A stretch of 64,000 nucleotides of DNA from NCBI RefSeq assembly GCF_046630445.1, contig NC_092341.1:2394001-2458000 (forward strand). The letters run 5' to 3'. The notes beneath the pieces are model-generated. The model was not told the origin of the DNA. It saw nothing but the letters and a program-made list of their open reading frames with translations, and made no database searches. Position numbers and translations under genes: made by a program. Shown one piece after another: positions 10,468 through 24,462 of this stretch (the first letter of the stretch is position 1; every line of letters begins with the position of its first letter). This stretch comes from Rutidosis leptorrhynchoides (taxonomy: Eukaryota > Streptophyta > Magnoliopsida > Asterales > Asteraceae).

Positions 10468-13400
10468 TGTAATACCCCGTCAGAATCCACTAACGATGTA
10501 TTAACTCTGCTCCCAATGCTTGGCTTGACTTCTACATAACAGCAATGTTCTACAGCGGAAGCAACTAACACCTGAGATAAAACATGCAAAACGGATCAAC
10601 ATAAAGTTGAGTGAATCTACAGGTTTGAGTAAATAGTTCTCGTATATTTCATAAAACAGTTTCCGTAAATCGTTTATCAAGAATAAACCGCTAAGGTTTA
10701 ATCTCAAAAGTTGCATATAGCAAATACTAAGTAATAAACTGTTTGTAAGATGTCAAGTTTTATCTGTGAGTGACATCAAAAAGTTCTTTTCGTTTCATCT
10801 ATTTGTAGACATTACCATGTCCAGTTTCAAGTTTGTAAACATCATGTTTAAGTAACATTCATCGTAAGTTAGGCCACGAGATTTCTGAAAAGCTTCGTAA
10901 TAATATACACTTATCATGAGCACTTGATTATAAAGCTTTAACCTTTGCGTGAGCCGAGCACACGTCTTTAGTTTACCCTATACTGGCGATACACTGAGCA
11001 AGTGTACGAGTAACAACTATATAAGCACCTGTTTAACGTTGCGGTGAGGTTTGTCAAACCTAACGGTACCGTCCCTATAAGTCGAGCTTACAAAGTAACT
11101 AATATAATCAAGCTAAGGGATTTTTGATCTGAACTCATATATATATTCTTTGTAAGTTACTCGTGCCTAATATGTAATATAGTTGTAAAAATAGTTTAAG
11201 AAATAGTTTCAAAAGCAGCATGTATCTCATCCCAAAAATGTTGCTGAAAAAGGGACTGTAGACTCACCTTAGCAAAAGCACCTGAAATATCTTAGCAAAA
11301 CGTACTGTAGTTGAACAATCTCGACCGAACAACGCAACCTAATCACGTAAGTCATCTTAAGTTTACACATATAGGTCATACTATGTCAACCCATAGTGTA
11401 CGCAAAGTCCTAGTGCTCAGACTGACTCAACGAATAAGTAAAAGTCAACTAATCCAAGCAAGTCAACCAAAGTCAACCCTAAAGTCAACTCGGTCAAAGT
11501 GGTCAACTAAAGTCAAACATCTCAGTATGTCATGAAAACATGGTCAACAAGTCAAACCTAGGTCAAGTATCACTTTACAAGTTATAGTTAAGCAAATTGC
11601 ACATTCGCAATTTAAAGCATGCCTTCGAAAAACGTACATCGTAGAAAGATTCAACTATAGCTCATCGCACATAAATCATAAAATTATGAACAACTCCAGA
11701 TCATAACTATACTTAAAATCGATTCCAAAAAGTCCAGCCAAAGCCTCATACGATAATTAAAAGTCAGAAGTCAGAAGGGGTCTAGTAACGGTTTACTAAA
11801 TCAGTTTCAACACGCGCATCAGTTTTGAAATATTTCTCAGAAAATATAGAAAATCAATTTTGATGAACGGCCAATTGGAGTCATCTGAAAACATTCCAAA
11901 ATTTTAGTGGTAAAATAATCAAAGACATCTCTTTAGCCAATTCGTACATTTTAATCAATATTTACAGACCTTCCAGTTTTGTTCATCAAACAGACATATC
12001 ATTTAGACGAGCATATATCTCATGGCAAATCACATTCTCTCAAGTTTACATACAAATGAAACATGTCAAGGAACACTTAAACTAACATATTCCAGAATAT
12101 AAAAGTCTCAATCAATTCCTAGTTCACTCTAGAAATTTTTATGTAACTTTGAAAACCGATTCAGCTCACTTTAAGAACTAAATCTTCGTTTTGACATAAC
12201 GAGAGCATTGTAAAACCTTTCGACGCAAATCCTAAGTCCAAATTGCATAAATTTTCATAAGTAATACAGTAGTAAACTTTTATAAGCTAAAACACAAAGC
12301 ATGCAACTCAGAAAATTCGGATTACATGTGAAACCCTAACGAAACTTCGATTAATCATAACTTAAGCATCCGGTAACGAAATCATGCAAATCCAAAGTCC
12401 AAATTTATTAATTTTTCGAGATCTATACATATAGATACATTATATGATTAGTACATAAACTCATTTAATCAGATTTATGACCAATCAATTCGTGGTTCAC
12501 ACAACATACAACAATCGCGCAAATTAACGACTAACAACGACTATAATTGCAATCAATTGAGCACTAGACTCTTGTACACCATGTAATTGATCAAAATCAG
12601 ATCTAAAAAGATTAGGGTTGATGGTTTTATACCTTCAAATCACAAATTGCAAGTAGATACGTGTAGAGGAGAACGAGAGGAATACGATTATGTAAACGAT
12701 TAAGCAAACGATCAAGCAATTGATGGAGATTGAAGGAGATGAAGATGGCGACCTAGATGATGAAGATGGGGCTGCAAATCAAGAATGGGGGCAGCTACAA
12801 GTTGTTCCCCTTCTTTTGTTATTATTATTTAGGGATTAAAAGGCTTAAAGGGCTTAACTAGTTGGGTTTTAACACTAACGGGCCACGAAAATAACATATG
12901 GACCATGGAGGGTGAAGAATTTCGACCAAAGGGATGTAAAAGGGATTCCATGGGTTCTAAAATGTTGCTAGATGATTTTCTATGGGATCCCGTTAAGAGC
13001 CTTTAAGTGTCGTTAACCGAAAACGCAAACCGGAACGTTAAACGTCAATTTCTCGCGTTTTTAATCTATATAAATTCTAATAAATTGAAAGTACTTTTAA
13101 AACATAATAATTACATAAAATAATGATTAAAAGTGAAATACCATTCGTTTCGTTATTTTCTTGTAGGCGCTTGGTCCGTTTCGAGTGTCGTTAACCGTAC
13201 CGGATCTCCGGAACGTTAACTAGTCGTTGAAACGAATTCACCGGATTTAATTTACTAAATAAATAATAATTTAAAAAAGTTTTTCATAAAGTCAATAATT
13301 ATTAGAAATAATTATTTTATCGTTTTTCTGAGTTCCGTACACTGAAAAGCTTTCTAGGCGATTATCTTAATCGTGTCGTTTTCTAGGTATTTCGCTACCC

Positions 13401-13559
13401 GAAACAAGTTCATCAATTAATATAACCATATTAATTCAAGTAATCCACTAGGATCAAGTATGCATTTAATTCTATTAAACACATAAAGTTCTAAGTAATC
13501 ACCGTTAAATATTTAACGGACAAGTAGCGATAGTAACAGGAAAAAGTCGGGTTGTTACA
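10468..13559 (-). repeat. Left (3') LTR of D
   Basis: 3092 bp, TGTAATACCCCGTCAG to GGGTTGTTACA. It contains the conserved CAGCGGAAG / CTGAGATAAAACATG block at about 10554-10610 and the W-box cluster at 11442-11566. Confidence 0.92.
11442..11566 (-). promoter_or_regulatory. Cluster of ten W-boxes in the left LTR of D
   Basis: Ten copies of (A/G)GTCAA lie within 125 bp. On the element's own strand each reads TTGAC(C/T), the W-box bound by WRKY factors. The right LTR keeps nine of them (32235-32358). Whether they drive transcription is not shown. Confidence 0.6.
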
Positions 13560-16500
13560 TTACCCACCTGTTATGAAAAATTTCATCCTGAAATTTTAGT
13601 GTACTTCTGTCGTAGTCATCTCCTCGGGAAACAGTTGCGGATACTTTAGCCTCATCTGATCTTCACGCACCCTCGTGAATTCTGGCCATCTACGGCGCGT
13701 TCCTCCGATCTTTTACAATCGGTATGTTGCTCTGCTTCATACTTTTGACCTTGCAGTTCGTAATTTCAATAGGTTTCTCTACGAAATGAAGTCTACCATC
13801 AACTTATATCTTTTCCAAAGGAATTACCAAACTTTCGTCCGATAAGCATTTCTTTAAGTTAGAAACATGGAAAGTGTCATAAACTTCACTGAGTTCTTGT
13901 AGTAACTCTAGTATGTACGCTAACGGTCCAATATACCTCGGACTTAGCTTGCCTCGCTTATCAAAATTCACTACACCCTTCCAAGGTGATATCTTGAGCG
14001 TAACCTTATCTCCAACCTGAAATTCTAAATCGCGCCTTGTAACGTCGGTGTAACTCTTTTGACGACTTCACGCCGTTTTTAGTTTCTCTTGTATCTGCGC
14101 GATCTTCTCGGTTGTTTCGTGTATGATCTAAGGACCAGTCAATTGACTATTTCCTAACTCAGTCCAACATACGAGTGATCTGTAGTTTCTGCCATACAGT
14201 GCTTCAAAAGGCGCTGCCTTTATACTTGCGTGATAACTATTGTTATAGGAGAATTCTACTAATGGTGGATGTCTATCCCATCCATTTCCGAAATCTATAA
14301 CACATGCCCTTAACATGTCTTTTAGTGTTTGGATGGTTCTCTCGCTTTGACCATCTGTTTGCGGGTGATATGCTGTACTCATATCTAAATGAGTTCTCAT
14401 TGCCTCTTGCAATGCTTGCCAAAATCTAGATGTAAATCTGTTGTCTCTATCGAAAATAATGGATATCGGCACTCCATGTCGAGAAACCACTTCTTTTAGG
14501 TAAACATGTGCCAACTTCTCCATCTTATCTATTTCCCTAATTAGTAGGAAATGAGCAGACTTCGTAAGATGATCAACGATAACCCAAATCGTATCATGAC
14601 CTCCTACAGTCTTGGGTAACTTAGTAATGAAATCCATAGTAATACATTCCCATTTCCACTGGGGAATCTATAGCTGTGTTAGTAGTCCTGGCGGCTTCTG
14701 ATGCTCTGCTTCTACGTAAGCACACGTTGAACACTTACTAACATAGGTAGCGATATCAGCTTTCATATTAGGCCACCAATACAGTGCCTTAAGATCTTAG
14801 TACATCTTGTCGGATCCAGGGTGAATAGAATACCTTGTCTTGTGTGCCTCTTCTAGCACTAGTTCCCATAATCCGCCAAACTTCGATACCCAAATTCTGT
14901 CGATGAAATATTGGGATCCATCATCTCGAGTAATGAACTTCTTATCAATTCCTCGAAGCGATTCGGTAGCAAAATTCTCTCCTTTCAACGCCTCTAACTG
15001 TGTGTCATGTATCTGAGAAGTAAGGTTCCTTTGAATTGTCAAGTTCAATGCTCTAACTCGAATAGGCTTAACTCTCTCCTGCCTACTCAAAGCATCTGCT
15101 ACTACATTAGCCTTATCAGGATGGTATCTAATGTCGCAGTCTTAGTCATTCAATAGTTTAATCCAACGTCTCTGTCTCATATTGAGGTGTTTCTGATCGA
15201 AAATATGCTGCAAACTCTTGTGATCCGTGAAAACAGTATACTTAGTACCATACAAATAATGTCTCCACATCTTCAGCTCAAAGACTACAGCACCAAGTTC
15301 TAAATCGTGAGTCGTGTAATTCAACTCATGTATCTTCAATTGTCGTGATCCATAGGCAATCACTTTCTTCTGTTGCATCAACATGCAACTAAAACCCTTT
15401 CGTGAAGCATCACAATAAATCACGAAGTCCTCGGTTCGTTCGGGAAAAGACAAAATTAGGGCAGTAGTTGATCTCTCTTTTAACAACTGAAATGCAGACT
15501 CATGCAGCTAAGTCCATTCATACTTCTTACCCTTGTGAGTCATTGTTGTCAACGGTCGGGCAATATTAGAATTCCTCAATGAATCTTCTATAATAACCGT
15601 CAAGACCTAAGAATTGCTGAACATGCGTTGGCGACTTAGGAGTCTCCCATTTCTTGACCATTTCTATCTTCGCAGCCAAAAGTCACACTTCGAAAGCTTA
15701 GCATACATCTGCTCCTTCTTGAGCTTCTCTAATATTAAACGGAGATGTTGTTCATGTTCTTCCTCGTTCTTATAATATACCAGAATATCATCAATAAACA
15801 CAATAACAAACTTGTACAGATATGACTTACACACACGGTTCATGAAATCCATGAACACTGCCGGTGCGTTCATCAATCCAAACTGCATTACGGTAAATTC
15901 ATGATGTCTGTAGCGTGTTCTAAACATTGTCTTCGGTATACCTGTCTCTTTTACTCTCATCTGATGGTAACCTGACCTTGGATCATCTTAGAGTGACATG
16001 CTGATCCTTTCAATTGATCAAATAAATCATCAATCCTTGGTAATGGATATCAATTCTTAATAGTCAGCTTATTCGTTTTCTTGTAATCGATACAGAGTCT
16101 TATAGATCCATCCTTCTTCTTTACAAAAAGAACTGTAACTCCCCATCCCGGAGAACTCGGTCAAATGAATCCTTTGTCTAAAAGCTCTCGTAACTAACTA
16201 GACAGCTCTTTTAATTCTGAAGGTGCAAGCCTATTCGGTGCACGTGCTACAGGCGCCACTTTTGGCATCAAGTCAATCCGAAATTCTACGTCTCTATGAG
16301 GTGGAAGACATGGTAATTCTCTCGGAAGGACCATAAGGAAAATTCTAATGGTTGGGACATCTTCGGGTCTCTTAACTACTGATTCAACTTTGTTCACATG
16401 TGTCAGGATCGCGAGACATCCTTATCTCATGTACTTTTGGACCTCCGAGCAATTAATGTAACGCAACAGTGTACTGATCTTCTCTCCGTACATCATCATT

Positions 16501-17414
16501 GATTCGTCTTCAGTAAAAGGAATTCAAATGGCCTTCTGGTTGCAACAGCCTCGGTTGTGTCGTCAGATAACCAGTCCATTCGAACCACAAGGTTAAATAA
16601 AGAGATATGGTAGTCCAAGTAAAATGATTTAACTCCAAACATCACTCATGTATATTTCTATTGTAATGGCTCGCCAATCGTCGGAAAAAGTAATGTTCGG
16701 TACGGAAGGTTTTTATGAGCTCAACAGTATGGGTCTTAGCTTATATTTTGTAAAGGATTAGGAGCAATCATCGATTAAAGTTTAGGGTGAGTTTCGGGTG
16801 AGAGACGTTTACGACGGAAGTGTACGATCAAACTTCTTAAATCAGGACCTCCTTAAACCAAAATAGCATCAATCTTTATGCATTTTCTTCCCAGTTGATA
16901 GTTCCATAGAGTTTGTGTTGTCTAAGGCAGATACTGGATTCTAAATGTTGTGACGGAATTCTTTAGCGATAAAGTTTCTATTCGCACCGGTGTCAGTAGG
17001 ATATAAGCATTATGATTGTTGAGTAAGAATAAACTTGTGATGAACTTCATTGAAGTTGATGTTGATAGCAGGATGAGTTATCAGACTTGTCCCATGGCGG
17101 TGGGGGGAAGAACAGAATACCCTTCAAGAGGGAAGGTGTGAATACCTCTTCCGGTAAACTAGTATTGGAAAGCAAATTTGTGAAACTGCAGGTGGCGAAA
17201 TGATAGGTAAGTCGGAAGTCAAGTAGACAATATCTATTACGGTTTATGTGGGCTATTACATGGACTTCATCCTTTAAGGATATATCATAAATGAGCTGTG
17301 ATTCATAGTGGCTAGTAGCAAATTGTAGAGGTGCTGGTACTGATGAGTAGTATTTCGTAGTGGTAAGTAGCAATAGGTGGCATCAAGTAGTAATTAGTGA
17401 TTACAAACAGTGAG
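13560..17414 (-). pseudogene. D polyprotein remnant: protease, RT, RNase H, integrase, chromodomain
   Basis: Minus-strand reading blocks run in pol order, broken by stops and shifts. A protease active site DTGANRNFIA is at about 16950-17000. The start of RT is at 16194-16397 (LPPHRDVEF) and the RT core at 15664-15960 ([11 protein letters not shown]). RNase H is at 15142-15486 ([18 protein letters not shown]). The integrase zinc region is at 14700-15090 and the catalytic core at 14128-14637 ([21 protein letters not shown]). Integrase tail and chromodomain remains are at 13600-14100. A clear gag with zinc knuckle is not visible; 17047-17373 is open on the minus strand but I do not recognise it. 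The reading blocks make this a dead chromovirus. Confidence 0.85.
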
Positions 17415-17419
17415 AAGTA
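17415..17419. repeat. Target site duplication of E, left copy (AAGTA)
   Basis: AAGTA precedes TGAAATGTCTCG at 17420; the partner is 30548-30552, straight after the LTR end CACTACA. Confidence 0.95.
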
Positions 17420-20400
17420 TGAAATGTCTCGTTCTTATTGATTAAAAACATTCCATATTAATTGATTTCGTTGCGAGGTTTTGACCTCTATATGAGACAT
17501 TTTTTTCAAAGACTGCATTCATTTTTAAAACAAACCATAACCTTTATTTCATAAATAAAGGTTTAAAAAGCTTTACGTAGATTATCAAATAATGATAATC
17601 TAAAATATCCTGTTTACACACGACCATTACATAATGGTTTACAATACAAATATGTTACATCGAAATCAGTTTCTTGAATGCAGTTTTTACACAATATCAT
17701 ACAAACATGGACTCCAAATCTTGTCCTTATTTTAGTATGCAATAGCGGAAGCTCTTAGTATTCACCTGAGAATAAACATGCTTTAAACGTCAACAAAAAT
17801 GTTGGTGAGTTATAGGTTTAACCTATATATATCAGATCGTAACAACAGACCACAAGATTTCATATTTCAATACACATCCCATACATAGAGATAAAAATCA
17901 TTCATATGGTGAACACCTGGTAACCGACATTAACAAGATGCATATATATAAGAATATCCCCATCATTCCGGGACACCCTTCGGATATGATATAAATTTCG
18001 AAGTACTAAAGCATCCGGTACTTTGGATGGGGTTTGTTAGGCCCAATAGATCTATCTTTAGGATTCGCGTCAATTAGGGTGTCTGTTCCCTAATTCTTAG
18101 ATTACCAGACTTAATAAAAAGGGGCATATTCGATTTTGATAATTCAACCATAGAATGTAGTTTCACGTACTTGTGTCTATTTTGTAAATCATTTATAAAA
18201 CCTGCATGTATTCTCATCCCAAAAATATTAGATTTTAAAAGTGGGACTATAACTCACTTTCACAGATTTTTACTTCGTCGGGAAGTAAGACTTGGCCACT
18301 GGTTGATTCACGAACCTATAACAATATATACATATATATCAAAGTATGTTCAAAATATATTTACAACATTTTTAATATATTTTGATGTTTTAAGTTTATT
18401 AAGTCAGCTGTCCTCGTTAGTAACCTACAACTAGTTGTCCACAGTTAGATGTATAGAAATAAATCGATAAATATTATCTTGAATCAATCCACGACCCAGT
18501 GTATACGTATCTCAGTATTGATCACAACTCAAACTATATATATTTTGGAATCAACCTCAACCCTGTATAGCTAACTCCAACATTCACATATAGAGTGTCT
18601 ATGGTTGTTCCGAAATATATATAGATGTGTCGACATGATAGGTCGAAACATTGTATACGTGTCTATGGTATCTCAAGATTACATAATATACAATACAAGT
18701 TGATTAAGTTATGGTTGGAATAGATTTGTTACCAATTTTCACGTAGCTAAAATGAGAAAAATTATCCAATCTTGTTTTACCCATAACTTCTTCATTTTAA
18801 ATCCGTTTTGAGTGAATCAAATTGCTATGGTTTCATATTGAACCCTATTTTATGAATCTAAACAGAAAAAGTATAGGTTTATAGTCGGAAAAATAAGTTA
18901 CAAGTCGTTTTTGTAAAGGTAGTCATTTCAGTCGAAAGAACGACGTCTAGATGACCATTTTAGAAAACATACTTCCACTTTGAGTTTAACCATAATTTTT
19001 GGATATAGTTTCATGTTCATAATAAAAATCATTTTCTCAGAATAACAACTTTTAAATCAAAGTTTTTCATAGTTTTTAATTAACTAACCCAAAACAGCCC
19101 GCGGTGTTACTACGACGGCGTAAATCCGGTTTTACGGTATTTTTCGTGTTTCCAGGTTTTAAATCATTAAGTTAGCATATCATATAGATATAGAACATGT
19201 GTTTAGTTGATTTTAAAAGTCAAGTTAGAAGGATTAACTTTTATTTGCGAACAAGTTTAGAATTAACTAAACTATGTTCTAGTGATTACAAGTTTAAACC
19301 TTCGAATAAGATAGCTTTATATGTATGAATCGAATGATGTTATGAACATCATTACTACCTTAAGTTCCTTGGATAAACGTACTGGAAAAGGGAAAAGTGG
19401 ATCTAGCTTCAATGGATCCTTGGATGGCTCGAAGTTCTTGAAGCAGAATCATGACACGAAAACAAGTTCAAGTAAGATCATCACTTGAAATAAGATTGTT
19501 ATAGTTATAGAAATTGAACCAAAGTTTGAATATGATTATTACCTTGTATTAGAATGATAACCTACTGTAAGAAACAAAGATTTCTTGAGGTTGGATGATC
19601 ACCTTACAAGATTGGAAGTGAGCTAGCAAACTTGAAAGTATTCTTGATTTTATGAAACTAGAACTTTTGGAATTTATGAAGAACACTTATAACTTGAAGA
19701 TAGAACTTGAGAGAGATCAATTAGATGAAGAAAATTGAAGAATGAAAGTGTTTGTAGGTGTTTTTGGTCGTTGGTGTATGGATTAGATATAAAGGATATG
19801 TAATTTTGTTTTCATGTAAATAAGTCATGAATGATTACTCATATTTTTGTAATTTTATGAGATATTTCATGCTAGTTGCCAAATGATGGTTCCCACATGT
19901 GTTAGGTGACTCACATGGGCTGCTAAGAGCTGATCATTGGAGTGTATATACCAATAGTACATACATCTAAAAGCTGTGTATAGTACGAGTACGAATACGG
20001 GTGCATACGAGTAGAATTGTTGATGAAACTGAACGAGGATGTAATTGTAAGCATTTTTGTTAAGTAGAAGTATTTTGATAAGTGTATTGAAGTATTTCAA
20101 AAGTGTATGAATACATATTAAAACACTACATGTATATACATTTTAACTGAGTCGTTAAGTCATCGTTAGTCGTTACATGTAAATGTTGTTTTGAAACCTT
20201 TAGGTTAACGATCTTGTTAAATGTTGTTAACCCAATATTTATAATATCAAAAGAGATTTTAAATTATTATATTATCATGATATTATCATGTATGAATATC
20301 TCTTAATATGATATATATACATTAAATGTCTTTACAACGATAATCGTTACATATATGTCTCGTTTAAAAATCATTAAGTTAGTAGTCTTGTTTTTACATA

Positions 20401-20674
20401 TGTAGTTCATTGTTAATATACTTAATGATATGTTTACTTATCATAGTATCATGTTAACTATATATATATCCATATATATGTCATCATATAGTTTTTACAA
20501 GTTTTAACGTTCGTGAATCACCGGTCAACTTGGGTGGTCAACTGTCTATATGAAACATATTTCAATTAATCAAGTCTTAACAAGTTTGATTGCTTAACAT
20601 GTTGGAAACATTTAATCATGTAAATATCAATCTCAATTAATATATATAAACATGGAAAAGTTCGGGTCACTACA
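17420..20674 (-). repeat. Left (3') LTR of E
   Basis: 3255 bp, TGAAATGTCTCG to GGGTCACTACA. It contains the hairpin at 17791-17804, a candidate TATA box at 19786-19793 and two W-boxes (GGTCAA) near 20524-20540. Confidence 0.95.
19786..19793 (-). promoter_or_regulatory. Candidate TATA box of the E-family LTR
   Basis: Minus strand TTTATATC, followed about 40 bp later by a pyrimidine-rich TCTCTCAAG-like stretch. Kept at 29659-29666, 60551-60558 (solo LTR) and 63976-63983 (plus-strand LTR). If used, U3 is about 0.9 kb and R plus U5 about 2.3 kb. Confidence 0.45.
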
Positions 20675-20689
20675 GTACCTACCCGTTAA
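20675..20689 (-). other. 3'-LTR junction motif of E (plus-strand primer region)
   Basis: GTACCTACCCGTTAA lies directly inside the 3' LTR; on the element strand it reads as purine-rich TTAACGGGTAGGTAC ending at the LTR. The same 15 bases recur at 25444-25458. Confidence 0.6.
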
Positions 20690-20709
20690 ATAAATTTCGT
20701 CCCGAAATT

Positions 20710-23700
20710 TTAAGCTGTTGAAGGTGTTGACGAATCTTCTGGAAATAGATGCGAGTATTTCTTCTTTATCTGATCTTCACGCTCCCAGGTGAACTCGGGT
20801 CCTCTACGAGCATTCCATCGAACCTTAACAATTGGTATCTTGTTTTGCTTAAGTCTTTTAACCTCACGATCCATTATTTCGACGGGTTCTTTGATGAATT
20901 GAAGTTTTTCGTTGATTTGGATTTCATCTAACGGAATAGTGAGATCTTCTTTAGCAAAACATTTCTTTAAATTCGAGACGTGGAAAGTGTTATGTACAGC
21001 CGCGAGTTGTTGAGGTAACTCAAGTCTGTAAGCTACTGGTCTGACACGATCAATAATCTTGAATGGTCCAATATACCTTGGATTTAATTTCCCTCGTTTA
21101 CCAAATCGAACAACGCCTTTCCAAGGTGCAACTTTAAGCATGACCATCTCTCCAATTTCAAATTCTATATCTTTTCTTTTAATGTCAGCGTAGCTCTTTT
21201 GTCGACTTTGGGCGGTTTTCAACCGTTGTTGAATTTGGATGATCTTCTCGGTAGTTTCTTGTATAATCTCCGGACCCGTAATCTGTCTATCCCCCACTTC
21301 ACTCCAACAAATCGGAGACCTGCACTTTCTACCATAAAGTGCTTCAAACGGCGCCATCTCAATGCTTGAATGGTAGCTGTTGTTGTAGGAAAATTCTGCT
21401 AACGGTAGATGTCGATCCCAACTGTTTCCGAAATCAATAACACATGCTCGTAGCATGTCTTCAAGCGTTTGTATCGTCCTTTCGCTCTGCCCATCAGTTT
21501 GTGGATGATAGGCAGTACTCATGTCTAGATGAGTTCCTAATGCTTGCTGTAATGTCTGCCAGAATCTTGAAATAAATCTGCCATCCCTATCAGAGATAAT
21601 AGAGATTGGTATTCCATGTCTGGAGACGACTTCCTTCAAATACAGTCGTGCTAACTTCTCCATCTTGTCATCTTCTCTTGTTGGCAGGAAGTGTGCTGAT
21701 TTGGTGAGACGATCAACTATTACCCAAATAGTATCAAAACCACTTGCAGTCCTTGGCAATTTAGTGATGAAATCCATGGTAATGTTTTCCCATTTCCATT
21801 CCGGGATTTCGGGTTGTTGAAGTAGACCTGATGGTTTCTGATGCTCAGCTTTAACCTTAGAACACGTCAAACATTCTCCTACGTATTTAGCAACATCGGC
21901 TTTCATACCCGGCCACCAAAAATGTTTCTTGAGATCCTTGTACATCTTCCCCGTTCCAGGATGTATTGAGTATCTGGTTTTATGAGCTTCTCTAAGTACC
22001 ATTTCTCTCATATCTCCAAATTTTGGTACCCAAATCCTTTCAGCCCTATACCGGGTTCCGTCTTCCCGAATATTAAGATGCTTCTCCGATCCTTTGGGTA
22101 TTTCATCCTTTAAATTTCCCTCTTTTAAAACTCCTTGTTGCGCCTCCTTTATTTGAGTAGTAAGGTTATTATGAATCATTATATTCATAGATTTTACTCG
22201 AATGGGTTCTCTGTCCTTCCTGCTCAAGGCATCAGCTACCACATTTGCCTTCCCCGGGTGGTAACGAATCTCAAAGTCGTAATCATTCAACAATTCAATC
22301 CACCTACGCTGCCTCATATTCAGTTGTTTCTGATTAAATATATGTTGAAGACTTTTGTGGTCGGTATATATAATACTTTTGACCCCATATAAGTAGTGCC
22401 TCCAAGTCTTTAATGCAAAAACAACCGCGCCTAATTCTAAATCATGCGTCGTATAATTTTGTTCGTGAATCTTCAATTGTCTAGACGCATAAGCAATCAC
22501 CTTCGTTCGTTGCATTAATACACAACCGAGACCTTGCTTTGATGCGTCACAATAAATCACAAAATCATCATTCCCTTCAGGCAATGACAATATAGGTGCC
22601 GTAGTTAGCTTTTTCTTCAATAACTGAAACGCTTTCTCTTGTTCATCATTCCATTCAAATTTCTTCCCTTTATGCGTTAATGCAGTCAAGGGTTTTGCTA
22701 TTCTGGAAAAGTCTTGGATGAACCTTCTGTAGTAACCAGCTAGTCCTAAAAACTGGCGTATGTGTTTCGGAGTTTTCGGGGTTTCCCACTTTTCAACAGT
22801 TTCTATCTTTGCCGGATCCACCTTAATACCTTCTTTGTTCACTATGTGACCGAGGAATTGAACTTCTTCCAACCAAAATGCACACTTTGAAAACTTAGCG
22901 TACAATTCTTCCTTTCTCAATACTTCTAACACCTTTCTCAAATGTTCACCGTGTTCTTGGTCATTCTTTGAGTAAATAAGTATGTCATCAATGAAAACAA
23001 TGACAAACTTGTCAAGGTATGGTCCACACACTCGGTTCATAAGGTCCATGAACACAGCTGGTGCATTAGTTAAACCAAACGGCATGACCATAAACTCGTA
23101 ATGACCGTAACGTGTTCTGAAAGCAGTCTTTGGAATATCATCTTCTTTCACCCGCATTTGATGATACCCGGAACGTAAGTCAATCTTTGAATAAACAGAC
23201 GAGCCTTGTAGTTGATCAAATAAGTCGTCGATTCTCGGTAGTGGGTAGCGGTTCTTGATGGTAAGTTTGTTCAACTCTCGGTAGTCGATACACAACCTGA
23301 ATGTACCATCTTTCTTCTTTACAAACAAAATAGGAGCTCCCCACGGTGATGTGCTTGGTCGAATGAAACCACGCTCTAAAAGTTCTTGTAATTGGCTTTG
23401 TAGTTCTTTCATCTCGCTGGGTGCGAGTCTGTAAGGAGCACGAGCTATTGGTCCAGCTCCTGGTACAAGATCTATTTGAAATTCAACGGATCGATGTGGG
23501 GGTAATCCCGGTAATTCTTTCGAAAATACATCGGGAAATTCTTTTGCAATGGGAACATCATTGATGCTCTTTTCTTCAGTTTGTACTTTCTCGACGTGTG
23601 CTAGAACAGCATAGCAACCTTTTCTTATTAGTTTTTGTGCCTTCAAATTACTAATAAGATGTAGCTTCGTGTTGCCCTTTTCTCCGTACACCATTAAGGG

Positions 23701-24425
23701 TTTTCCTTTTTCTCGTATAATGCGAATTGCATTTTTGTAACAAACGATCTCTGCTTTCACTTCTTTCAACCAGTCCATACCGATTATCACATCAAAACTC
23801 CCTAACTCTACTGGTATCAAATCAATCTTAAATGTTTCGCTAACCAGTTTAATTTCTCGATTCCGACATATATTATCTGCTGAAATTAATTTACCATTTG
23901 CTAATTCGAGTAAAAATTTACTATCCAAAGGCGTCAATGGACAACTTAATTTAGCACAAAAATCTCTACTCATATAGCTTCTATCCGCACCCGAATCAAA
24001 TAAAACGTAAGCAGATTTATTGTCAATAAGAAACGTACCCGTAACAAGCTCCGAGTCTTCTTGTGCCTCTGCCGCATTAATATTGAAAACTCTTCCGCGG
24101 CCTTGTCCATTCGTGTTCTCCTGGTTCGGGCAATTTCTAATAATGTGGCCCGGTTTTCCACATTTATAACAAACTACATTGGCATAACTTGCTCCGACAC
24201 TACTTGCTCCGCCATTACTCGTTCCGACACCATTTGTTCCTTTCGTTCTATTAACCCCTGGTCCGTAGACCTCACACTTCGCCGCGCTATGACCATTTCT
24301 TTTACACTTGTTGCAAAATTTGGTGCAGAACCCCGAGTGATTCTTTTCACACCTTTGGCATAGCTGCTTCTGATTGTTGTTGTTGTTGCGGTTATTATTG
24401 TTGTTGGGATGATTGTTGTAGTTGC

Positions 24426-24462
<37 letters not shown>

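Noticed and set aside
17047..17373. A 108-codon frame in D next to the protease remnant
   Set aside because: It may be a gag-protease linker, but I see no motif and D is decayed, so I did not call it as a gene.
18171..18434. An 87-codon plus-strand frame, identical at 28044-28307
   Set aside because: It sits in the two LTRs of E; identity reflects recent insertion. It is broken in the C LTR.
19867..20100. A 77-codon frame in E-family LTRs (also 29740, 60632 and 63669)
   Set aside because: It has no ATG (starts at TTG), lies upstream of the likely promoter, and the changes in the plus-strand copy are mostly non-synonymous. LTR similarity explains its recurrence.
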